The notes beneath the pieces were generated by a model. That model was not told the DNA's origin. It made no database searches and saw only the letters and a program-made list of their open reading frames with translations. Below, piece by piece: positions 46,101-56,100 of a stretch of DNA of 64,000 nt. This DNA is from Diploscapter coronatus (Eukaryota; Nematoda; Chromadorea; Rhabditida; Rhabditidae): contig OZ038422.1 of assembly GCA_964036155.1 (NCBI GenBank), positions 85,769,201 through 85,833,200 of the forward strand, in the 5' to 3' direction. The translations under genes and the position numbers were made by a program. Within the stretch, counting starts at the first letter, position 1. The number at the start of each line of letters is the position of its first letter.

Positions 46101-47031
46101 GTAACTTCCAACTACAAATATAATTTTTTATCGACAATCCATATGGCCAGCAAAAAAAAATGATAAAAAATAACCCAGAACTCGAGATAAGCCCGACTAC
46201 CACGCTTTTCTTAACATTTTCAAATTCTGCAAAGGGGGCGGAGCTTGGGGACTCTACCTATCCCCTATAGTTTCTTTTCGTCTGAAGCAAGTGCTCTCTA
46301 AATGCGTTCGTACTGCTTTAAATAGACTTCGTCGGCTTAGTGAAACAACAATATAATTACTATTAAGTTCAGACATTCGACGATTGCGTAGCTCGTCAGG
46401 GTAAGGACTGCGACATGAAGCAGATGTGGATGCAGATTCCATATTTCTGCGGTCAGCATCATTTCTGCTCGGAGATTGGTTCTCAATTGGCTCTGGAGCA
46501 GGCGAAGCGGAACCTGCTGGAGAATTATTTGCTGGTTGGCGTAACTGAAAGGATGCGGGATTTCATCGGACTGCTCGAACATCTCGTTCCTCGCTTCTTC
46601 AAGGGAGCACTCAACCATTTTGACAAATTGGATGGTAATTCTTTTTCTTCTTCAAAAATATTTGTATGTTCCAAATTCGCCTAATATTTTCACCTTTGTT
46701 CTGAGGCAATGAATTTAAAGTAATTTTCCGACAAAATACCAATCTAATCTAGGATTTTGCAGAAAAACGCTCCCATCTGCGGTACACAATCAAGAAGATC
46801 CCTCCGAACGATCAAACTCTGTCGGTCATCAAACGGAACAAAATCTACGAAATGGAGAAGGAATTTTACGATTTCGTTCTAGCTGAATTCGATGCTGCTT
46901 TCAAGTAAATAATACGTTGTTTTCATCTTCTTTCAAGTGGCTATTTCAGGAAAGCGACGAACAATACTGATAAAGTGGAAAATATCAGTCTCCTCAAACT
47001 CCAGTATCACTTCGAAAAGATCAAACCATAA
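43162..47031 (+). CDS. hst-2: Heparan sulfate 2-O-sulfotransferase
   Basis: Seven exons (43162-43323, 43394-43498, 43753-43859, 43924-44059, 46373-46634, 46763-46904, 46950-47031) sum to 996 nt, 331 aa. A type II membrane anchor ([15 protein letters not shown]) holds it in the Golgi. The 5'-phosphosulfate loop is [23 protein letters not shown] carries the His pair that includes the catalytic base of HS2[22 protein letters not shown] forms the 3'-phosphate site. Later come [24 protein letters not shown] and [11 protein letters not shown], all as in HS2ST. It transfers sulfate from PAPS to the 2-O of uronic acid in heparan sulfate; worm hst-2 affects cell migration and axon guidance. Intron 2 uses a GC donor (CAG|GCAAGT). 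Intron 4 (44060-46372) is 2.3 kb and holds two candidate genes. Confidence 0.95.
44116..44205. mobile_element. MITE family B, diverged copy 4 (in hst-2 intron 4)
   Basis: CAGTCATAGGGAGAACGATC and CCTTTTGCGACC match the family B end and internal block (compare GGAGGATGATCG and TTCTTGCGACTT in the reverse of the 15033 copy). The right part (GTGACCTATCC) resembles the right half of the 12733 copy. The boundary is approximate. Confidence 0.55.
44346..44854 (+). CDS. Candidate small gene nested in hst-2 intron 4 (73 aa)
   Basis: Three exons with good splice sites (44346-44459, 44528-44581, 44801-44854) total 222 nt. The start is preceded by gtaacag|tcaaa, which could be a trans-splice acceptor, and AATAAA follows at about 44920. 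The protein has six cysteines in its first 55 residues ([41 protein letters not shown]) and a Ser/Gly tail ([13 protein letters not shown]). No signal peptide is visible, so an upstream exon may be missing. I know no family. It could instead be alternative exons of hst-2, but the phase after the hst-2 exon does not fit. Confidence 0.4.
45030..45757 (-). pseudogene. Candidate nested gene or frame-broken relic in hst-2 intron 4
   Basis: The minus strand shows three exon-like blocks with coding-style codons and good splice borders: 45757-45658 ([20 protein letters not shown] to FISR), 45599-45513 (contains [13 protein letters not shown] and, one frame away, [12 protein letters not shown]) and about 45112-45030 ([20 protein letters not shown], then a stop). 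AATAAA on this strand lies at 45009-45004. The blocks cannot be joined in one frame: each junction and the middle of block 2 are out of phase. This is either a decayed gene, a sequencing error pattern or a model I have misread. The sequence looks helical; no family recognised. Confidence 0.35.
46250..46302. mobile_element. MITE family B, partial copy 5 (in hst-2 intron 4)
   Basis: CCTATCCCCTATAGTTTC, TTTTCGTCTGAAGCAAG and GTGCTCTCTAAAT match one half of the family B copies at 15033 and 39434 (reverse strand). Only one end is preserved. It lies about 70 nt before hst-2 exon 5. Confidence 0.7.
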
Positions 47032-47697
47032 CCTGTCCACATTCTATGTACCTTTGACCTCATTCATTAAGTAATTGGTGCTAATTAGACTAGTTTGAAT
47101 AATTTCTTGTCCACTGGTACGCATAATAAAGCACAAGCAAATTATCCGATTACGCATGTTCAGCGTTAACAGTTCACAGAGTTGCAATTTCACTAATCTT
47201 CTTAGAGCGTGTAGTTTATTGACGTAAAAACCGAGTGAAAACAAAGTGAACGATTTATTTTGCATATCAAATATCGTAAAGCTCATTATGATGCATTACA
47301 AAATAAATTATTAGATGCGTATTTAAGACGTAGTATCATGAACAACAAAATAGAAATATATTTATATTTCATGATGATGTATTATAACTACATTTCAGTA
47401 TGACAATTTGTGAGACAAACTATGTGTGTGAAAATAAATAGAACATGAAAACTACCAACGCATGCCTTGTACCCTAATGGCAGGAGAATTTTTCTTCTCC
47501 ACCTTCTCCCATTATTTTGGGGTGTTATGAAAAATGGGGACATCTCCTATAATTAAGGAACAGGATGCAAAAATGAAATATGTATCAATTGAAACGTTGA
47601 GATTCGTGTACTTTGTTTACCGTAGTTTGCAAGTGGTCGAAAGGAGGAGACGCGTATTCTGTGTCAATTGCGTTGTCTTTATTAATCGAATAATAAA
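47032..47697. other. Convergent 3' flanks
   Basis: 3' regions of hst-2 (+) and the neuropeptide gene (-), with AATAAA on the minus strand at about 47681-47686. Nothing else seen. Confidence 0.5.
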
Positions 47698-48356
47698 TCA
47701 GTTTGGAGTGTAGACGTTTTCCAGGTATTTCCTTAGTCGCTCCTGTTGTCGTGAAGTGAAGCAGCCAGAAATGCCCAACATACAATTTCGACCGAACGTT
47801 CGCTTCCATTTCGCTAGTCTGGAATTTTAAAATTTGAATAAATATTTCAAAATACGATTTTACAATGCCGCACGATTTGCTAATAATAAAAATCACTCAC
47901 TCAGCCCTCCTCGATCGCTCCATTTCGTCAGTACCCACGTCAGTATCTTCATATGATGAGGCAGTTATCTGAAGTTCAATGATAAATATTTTTTATAAAC
48001 TGATGTCCAAATGTCAAATTATTATATATAAGTGAGGAAATAACATTGGAAGGTCTCCCCTCTCGTTGATATATCGCTTATAAATTATGACATTTCACGT
48101 TATTAGCTTGTTGGATAATAAGTGGGTGAAGGTGTAGGTTTAAAGGAGTTGGAAATCAAATTTATATGGAAGATAGATGAAGGTTTAAATTTAAAAGATC
48201 AAGGATGAACTCAAAATTGACTTATTCTTTATTTTTAAATAAAAATGATTCACTTACAGGGTTGACGAAATTATTTTCCCTCAGACTGCATTTGACGAAC
48301 GAAGATAGACTGATCAGGATAAGGAGAAAGCTGGAGATGAACCAAATGAAATGCAT
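47698..48356 (-). CDS. Probable neuropeptide precursor with a disulfide-ring peptide
   Basis: Three exons (48356-48258, 47968-47901, 47818-47698) give 95 aa. Exon 1 is a signal peptide (MHFIWFISSFLLILISLSSF). A short acidic spacer (SYEDTDVGTDEME) is followed by two basic cleavage sites, RSRR and KWKR. The remaining C-terminal peptide of 33 residues starts TFGRNCMLGISGCFTSR and continues with a probable helix (QQERLRKYLENVY). The two cysteines, six residues apart, should form a ring. Ring plus helix recalls calcitonin-type peptides; CxxxxxxCF recalls allatostatin C. The C terminus has no Gly for amidation. A frame-shifted ORF over exon 3 hides the gene. Expected: secreted signalling peptide from neurons; receptor unknown. 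Confidence 0.7.
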
Positions 48357-50300
48357 GGCGGTGAGAGCTGAGCGGGGAAAATGAAAATGCAAATGAAAAA
48401 CGACCTAAAAATTGACGAAATTATTAAAAACCACCGGAAAAATCGAATAAAATTTTTTAAAAATATACGATAAATACCGCCGCACGAGCGAAATTTTTTT
48501 GTTCATAACAAGATATAAATTATAGCGAAAAATAGGACAGATGTGAACCCAATCCTAAACCTAACCCCATACTAGGTAAAGTGGCTACAAGAATCATAGA
48601 TATATGACGGAGGTGGGATAGGAGGGGTTGAATAACTTTGAATATTAATTATGCGATACAAGGCTAGGAATCTCATAATTTTACTGAAAATCACGGGAAA
48701 AATGATAAATGGACAATTTAAGAAACTTTTATATTGAGAGCGAAACAAATTTCATGAATTTCTGAAAATAACTACTGGAATGAAGTAGGCTAAGGAAGCC
48801 ATTTCGAATGGGGGTTGGTAACGCTAATCCGAGAGTTAAAATCAGACTAGCTCAGTTCGAAATATGAATTTGTGTAGCCTAATTATCGGCGTATGGAAAT
48901 CTTACAAATGATTTCTAGCCTATGTGCGCAAAATATGATGCCAAACTTATTTATTATTTCAAAATAATCGGGATTATTTTTGGAAATAATCAGATTGCTG
49001 GGAAAATTTAGCCTCTAGAATGCGAAGTATTATAAATTTTATAGTGAGCCACTATTCTATGATTACACGATCATACGAAAGATCATGAATTATATAAGTT
49101 TCGTATTTTTCGCCGCAGTCTTTGCCACTTAGCACCTGCATACTTCAAATACTCCCTACACGATCAGAAAGACTGTCGAACTCTCACATTTAATAAAAGA
49201 AAATAACGAGTTGAAAAAATTGCTTACAAGCATTGTAGTCATAGAGCAAATATCGCTGATTTTTAGTTCCGGCATTCTTGGAACACATTATTGTATAAAA
49301 TAAAATTTAGGATAGATTTTTGAAAATTTGAGCCAAAGCAAAACAGCTGTAGAAATCTCAAATTTTAGAAAATATTCTGAATTTTAAAGTTCAAACTCAT
49401 CCCAGGTTTTATGTAGCGTTTGAGTATTGTTCCTGAGAAAGCTCTTTGATTTTTTAAACGAGCAGACTAATCTGAATTTGACAACTTTTATAATCCATTA
49501 ACCCTGCGAATCCAGTTGAATTCATGCAGATGTTTTCCACAAAATTTACCAATTATTTTACGTATTCAGCCTCATTTTTCGCTTTTCGTATTTATAAATG
49601 TGTCAAAAGCACACACACACTCTGCACACCCAACCCTGCCCTTTATGCATTGTGAACTAAAAATACTAGTAAAATGTGTCCGCGAAATATCATGAATAAT
49701 AAATTACGCACAGGAATCAGATTTCGCGAGATCAAAAGCATTCATTTTAGTAGAATTCGAGAGCAAAGGTTCAAAATTTTTTCATCAAAAAACAAACGCG
49801 TAGGTTCAAACAGACTGGACTTTTCCATCGCAACTGCGGTGCAGTGGCTAAATTTCAAAAAGTCCCAAGTCTAGCGGGCCTTACTCAAAAGTCGAAGATA
49901 AAATGCTGAAATGGAGTTTAGTAGAGCAAGGTGACTATAAATAATATAATGTCTGGACAAGCAGCTAAAGAGACTTGGTAACCTATGTCTCTGAGTTTTG
50001 AGAGCCCTAATGTGCATGATAATTTCTCTTACTGCAGACCCGCAGTTTCTCATTAACATTGCTAGCAAGCTGATTACAAATTCAAATGTGGCAATATTAG
50101 GCGGATCTTCTTGTCTTGCTAGCATCTTCTCTCCAACCTATGCACCTATTTTTGCAGAAAGCGTTGAATAATATTCGCTAAAATAAAACGATTACTCGAA
50201 TGATACCCAAAGATGGTAACTCAGGAAAACACATGTATTTTTAGAGGTTACGAGAATTACGCAACAAGTCGGTCAAGCAGTAAGAAATCTCCCAAATAGG

Positions 50301-50365
50301 GGTGTAAAGTGACTCAGTTGGTAGAAAATTCGATTCTTTTTAGAAGAAGTTCGATCCTAACAAGA
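50301..50365 (+). repeat. tRNA-like Pol III promoter relic
   Basis: TGACTCAGTTGGTAG matches a tRNA A-box and AGTTCGATCCT, 28 nt on, a B-box. The acceptor and anticodon stems do not pair, so it is not a working tRNA. It shares organisation with 53754-53816, suggesting a tRNA-derived SINE or decayed tRNA. Confidence 0.4.
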
Positions 50366-51460
50366 AGCAGCATTTTGCCATAAATGGCCTAACAGACTTC
50401 ATTCTGCGAATATTCAGGAGAAATGAATATACGTGTCATTGGAAGCGATGCATTTTATAAGGACTGACTTGATAAACTCATATTCTATTCAACCATGTCA
50501 CTTCGCGCATATTTCAAGCCCCACTAATAAGATCGAACAAAAGGATTTTAAATCGGAGCATAATCCTTCAAATACCGAAAATATACCTAGGGCAATGCAT
50601 AAAAACCCCCTGCAAAGTATCATCATTATCAGAACAAGTTTCTTATTAAGGCATTGTCTTATCAGAGTGCAGCTTTGATGCAAATAGATATTCTTAGGAA
50701 ACACAGAAAACACACAAAAGTTGAACGAAATTTAGGGATTAATTTTTCTGGGGATAGTTCTGAACTCTTACTTTGAACGTTAAAAAAGACTTCAACACGC
50801 TCAGGATTGTTTTTCTAATTTTAGCATAAAAACATGCATAGTTAAACTTTCCAATTATTAAAAAAGTTTTTAAAATAAGTATAAAGTCCAACTATCGAAT
50901 TTTCAAAATCCCAACTTCTTCCAGCCCTGCTAAGAATAGAACAGTGAAAAACACGCACAAAAGAAGGGATTATTAGTTGATTAGTTTATGGAATGGGGGA
51001 TGACCATAATAGATTTATCTTCGGACGAAAGCTCACATCTTGAGGATATCCAAATATTCCTCGTCTCTCATTTGCCTTATTCCTCTTCGCCTTTTGCATC
51101 TGCACTTATTCCATCGATAAACAAATATTTTATGTGGTTTCGTGCTGCTAAAAACGGTGATTTTTCGGATCTTCCATGTGTCAAATTTATGTGATATCCA
51201 ATTAAAATTGTTCTTCGTTTAACGTGCAAATTTTAATTTGAACCGGGATTAAATCTGTGTTTTCAGGTTTTTGTTGGTTTTAGGCTGATCCTGGTCTTAA
51301 ACGTATCGAGATTAAATTTAATCTAAATCCCCTTCTAATAATTATATGCGCATGCGAATATGCAATCCGTAATGAATACCGATCTGTGGATGATTGAATG
51401 CAAATCTCAAAAATTGAAAAATTAGTGAAGATAACTGGAAAATTTTTATAATAATACTAG

Positions 51461-51524
51461 AGCTTCGTGCTCGCGGCCACTCGCTTGTTTCTCTAGGTGC
51501 CAGCTTTCGGCTGGTTTTTTTCTT
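51461..51524 (+). other. GC-rich structured motif ending in hairpin plus T run
   Basis: GCTTCGTGCTCGCGGCC, then TCTCTAGGTG, then the hairpin GCCAGC-TTTC-GGCTGG followed by seven T. The T run after a stem looks like a Pol III stop. The order (CTTCG/GGCC block, TCTAGG, hairpin) resembles 2811-2878. Confidence 0.35.
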
Positions 51525-53150
51525 AAGTTGTCATTTATTTGGTTTAAAAATATGATAAGATAATAATGCAATATTAGTAAAAGGAAAGTTATAAATAAAT
51601 GCAAATTGTATCATATGAAAATTTTGTGAAGTATGTGTCAAGTTGAGATAAATTCACGACCAAATTTAAATTCTGTAAAGTAGCCATCAATGTTATACTG
51701 CAAATGGCTAATAAAACGGATTTGGTGGGAGTAATATGGCAATTAGTTCATTCTGATGAACTTTTTTTGCAAATCATTTCATTTTTTACTTGGAGAAGGG
51801 CTAATTTCATGAATACGAAAGGTGGAGAAAATGTTAGAAAAACGAAAACAAATTGAAGGAGTGGGATGGAGGAACGAAAAAAAATTTGTTACGCAATTCT
51901 TCTGCCCTGGACTATGTCCAGCCGAGTGTCAGCCCGATCGAGGACATTTCGGGCAAGAAAATTACGTGGCAAAGTTTCTTCGTTCTGCCATTTATGCTAA
52001 TTTAGGCATAGTGTATGGTATTTTTGGTTCAAAATTTTACTTTCGTAGTCTACATTTGCGCTTTACTTAACAAAATCTTAATACTCTTTTTAATTAAAAA
52101 AAATTTCAAACTATTATGGTAGAATTTGTCATATATAGAGTAATTTTTGCTGAAAGAAATATAATCTTTTGCGTACTTTCTATTCTAAATGCACGTAAAT
52201 CTGATCCCAACTTTATTCATACCATTTACGGATGATTGTTCAATCTTGCGACCCATCCTTATCTACGTTTGGTTCTTAATTTGCATAACCTGACCCGCGT
52301 TCCATGCTTACCTTATCATCAATCACACAACCTTTTCCCTTTATAATCGTTCTCATCCTTTCATTCTTTCCCTCCCCTTCCTCCTCCTTCAAAGCCCCGC
52401 CCACTTTTTGGGGTTTTGCGCAGGCGTGAGTTAGAGAGGTGGAGAGAGAAAGAGAAGGGAAGGGAAGGAGAGGGAATCGAGCTTTGATTTGGTCATCTGC
52501 CCGTTTTATCCGCCTTTTACCTGTTTTTTTTTTTTTTTTTTTTTTTTTGCGATTTTCGCCCTTTTACCGAACAATTATTATCTTTTCATTTTTTATGAGC
52601 ATCTCTTTCAAGGTTTCCTAAGCGACCGCTGGTTTTGGCAGGTTACTGTCTGGACCCTCTGGATTTGCTTCGCACCCTACTCCTACCCTCTTTTCTGGCA
52701 GCAAGCACCTGTCCCTGGGGAAACAGCTTACCGGACCAAAAGGACAAGGTAGTTTTTCTTCTTATTTCCAGGATTTTGTACCGCTCATCCAATCGTTCAG
52801 AGCTTGGACTGATCATCGGCGCGATTTCGTTTTCTGCCAAAGCTCCGCTCGTCTTTCGGATATCCGCGGAACCGGTCACTACCCTCGCCTGAGCAGAGAA
52901 AATAGAGCCGTGAAGAATCCCCGCGCGCGCGCACACGAGCCGACTGCCTATCCTTCTCAAGCCAAGTCCCTGTCCTCCTCTCGTTTGTGTTCATTTTTAC
53001 GAAAACATCGCTTGAAAATTCGAAACACAGGACGAGCCTCCTGAGATCTATTAGCTAATCTATAATCCGTTCCTGGTGCTTCCTATGCGATTAAACCCAA
53101 ATTTATTCTTTTATACGATGCTTCTGGATCCATAAATTCGTCCGAGAAAG

Positions 53151-56100
53151 ATGATTCTACGAAGTATTTTACTATGGGTTCTACAAGTCTGTTACGGTAC
53201 GCTTTACTACTTTCTTTTCATTTCGTGTTGTTATTTTGGATATTTTCACCCAGCTGCATATTCATATCGGTTTCATTTCCTAACGGGGTCAATCATATTC
53301 TTCCCTTCCTTTCCTTTCCGCTTCTTTCATTTCTGCAGTTCCTTGTCTCATTCTTTCCTCTTCCCTAACATATCCCATATCTCTAGCCAATCCATATGAA
53401 TGGAATGAATATTTGCGGTCGTATGCACAAAAAACCCTATATCCGGGATTAGCTCAAGTTTTACGCGCTTCATTGATAATTGGAATCAAATGATTGATTT
53501 TCCCCCAAAATGATTGCTAAATCGGTATTTACTGTGTTAGAAAAAAGCGCACTTTTGTAGATCTTGAAAATTTTCCCGTCTTGAATTACACACACATAGT
53601 AAAGCGAAATCAGAACAAAGAGCGGGATGGACTTGAGTTAACCAAAGCAAGCACAGCGAAGCGGAAAGGGGGCTCTTCCTTTGCAAGATATTCGGTTACT
53701 TGGTTTGATCTGAGCATTACTATTCATGCAGCGTTCATCTCCTAACTATAGCGTTAGCCTGTGGCTCAGTTGGTAGGGAGCTTATATTTTGGTGTGACTT
53801 GGTTCGATTTTTGCCAAAAATAAGCACTTTAAGCCGACTTTTGGCAAAATTTGTATTCCATCAGATCGATGCGCACCTGCTCAATGTATGTGAACGGTTG
53901 AATGCCAAACTGGGCCTCCATTTGGCCTCTTTAGGTATTTCTCTGCCCTAAACTATTTCGCCCATTGTTGTGTATCTTTCTCTCCATTTTGGGGTATTCA
54001 ACCTCTTTTGTGCGAGTGAGCGCGACGGTAACAAAAACACTAGTCAATTAATGGGTTAGAGGGGGCGAATTTTCCGATTTTCCCTCTATTTTTCTCTGTA
54101 TTTTACCTACGCAAACCTGCTGTTGTTGTGTATCTCTATTCAATCTCTTTTTTGCCTGCCTGCCGTTGGTAAATTGGATGAATGGTAGCCCCAAACAGCG
54201 GTCAAGCAACAATGCCGAAAATCTCCAACGGAAAACCATTTCCTCTTCCAAACGAACAAAACATCGGTCAATATTTGTAGAGAAAACGATCACTGCCAGA
54301 AATCTTGCGAATGAACGGTATTATTTGCCTTATGACTACCCGAAAAATGTAGCTATTTTGAGCAAAAATCAGGCATTTTCTGCTATAAGACTATCGTAAT
54401 TTCTGATCCAATATATCAGAAGCCTATTGCGGTATGAGCCGTTTATTTTACGCATTAATTTCAAAGTGATGTACGAATCTGACAGTTTTGCCAATTTAAT
54501 CGGCTATTGTCGGAATGTGTAGTTTCCAAACCAGACGCAACGTTTGCTTATTCTCGGCAGTTTGCCTTTATTCCTTTGTCCGTGATTGACGAATTGATGA
54601 ATTAGCGAAAGTATGGGGGCTGTGAAGCTTTACTCTTGCAGCTAGTTGCAGCTAATTTTGAGCTGTCATGGAATTGTCAGGAGAACCTGCCGATCGAATC
54701 AAAGACAGTCTCGATTGTTCATTGTCTTTCCCTTTGAATAATGCTGGCCGGAAAATTGAGAAGAGGTGAAAAAATTGGTACTTCAACTTCAGATCCAAGT
54801 GGATCGGAGTTGTGCTAAAACTGGGAAGTGGAGGTGAAAGTTAGTTTGAAGTTTCAGAGATGATAAAGTTTGAAGTTGATTTGAAGTTAAATTTAGAGTC
54901 AAAGCGCATCCCTCTAATCGATAATCTCCCCGATTATTCTCTGCAATAATATTTGTCGAAGGCACTTGACGACAGGAGCAGATTGGCTTGTAGCGACGAT
55001 TGGCTTCCTTATTCTTTCGAATGAGGCTTCTTGACCTGATAACCTTTGTTCCTCTCACTGTGTGTCTGTTTTTATCTACAGCCATCAGACGTGCTCCAGT
55101 AGAAATCACTCTTCGCTGCATGAGGGGGAGAGCACCGCGACCCTTGAAAGGTTCGACAAACAAGGCCTAGGAGGGCTAGAGGAGTTGTGCGGGGTTCTAG
55201 ACGAAAAGCCGCAACCTGTTGAGGAGCACTCTCAAATTCCTTTAGTCGTAAAATCTAATCCAGTTAAGACAGAAATATCTCCCCTGTCTCGTTTCTGAGG
55301 TTCGTTGGCATTTGATGACGCCTTTGCCTTTCCCATCATTATTTGACAATTTATATCCCTTCCCGCGCAGACCTTCAAAGCTTGCGCGCCGCAAAAGGCG
55401 AAAGTGAACAAGCACATTTGACAGTCCATACCTATCCGTTCGCATGTGTTAACGGCTATGTAAAAAGGAAAAAAAAACATTTTTTTTTGCGACTTTGAGG
55501 CTCCATTTAAAAAAAATCTTTCTGAAATTCATATTGTTTAAGAGCGATGGTTAGTGGCTTCCAGGGAAAAGTTCATGGGATAAAAAAGGAATCATTTTCA
55601 AAAACTTGTAAAAATGTTAAATATCAGCTACTTTTTGTATGTTCCTTATTTTGCATTTGACTAGAACAACGATGCGATCCGAAAAAGTCGGATCTCAGCG
55701 GGATTTCGGCGAAAGATACAAGAGGGTATAAACGGGATTTGCATTAGTTTTGCAACTTGTTCTCCCGTCCAGCTTGTTTCCATTATCGTAAATGCAGAAC
55801 ATTTACGCAAAGTTGTGTGCTTTGAAAAGAACCGCCGCCCGGCTCTGCAAACTCTTTTATGCATCATTCTGTGGTGACCAGTCTCGCTTACAAATGCACA
55901 CAAACCTAACAAAAAGATTCGATCAGAAAACTCGAGACTGGAAGGTTTTTGAAATGAGGAAGAAAATTTTACTCGAGTATCAATTTTCTACTTGAAATTG
56001 GAATGCGAACTTCTTTGTTGGTACAAAAAACCGAATATTTTGGTACAAAATGACAAAATTGAGCTATTTTCCACTTGTATATTCTAAACTGTATCGACTA

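Larger units (their letters stand above)
48357..53150. other. 4.8-kb stretch with no convincing protein gene
   Basis: AT-rich. It holds a tRNA-like relic (50301) and a GC-rich hairpin motif (51461). A purine-rich tract lies near 52437-52470 and a T run of about 24 near 52525-52550. Frames at 49871-50125 (-), 51822-52070 (+) and 52489-52960 are rejected as unsupported. Confidence 0.5.

Noticed and set aside
49871..50125. 84-codon minus-strand frame
   Set aside because: Hydrophobic patches but no known motif and no splice context; could be chance in AT-rich DNA.
51822..52070. 82-codon plus-strand frame with four cysteines
   Set aside because: Unsupported by flanking splice sites or family resemblance.
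52489..52752. Trp/Phe-rich plus-strand frame ending at a donor-like AAG|GTAG
   Set aside because: Starts within a T run; no signal peptide or EGF pattern; the exon at 53151 is a better first exon for the Crumbs-like gene.
50301..53816. tRNA-like segments considered as functional tRNA genes
   Set aside because: Acceptor and anticodon stems cannot be paired; the B-box at 53801 lacks its CC.
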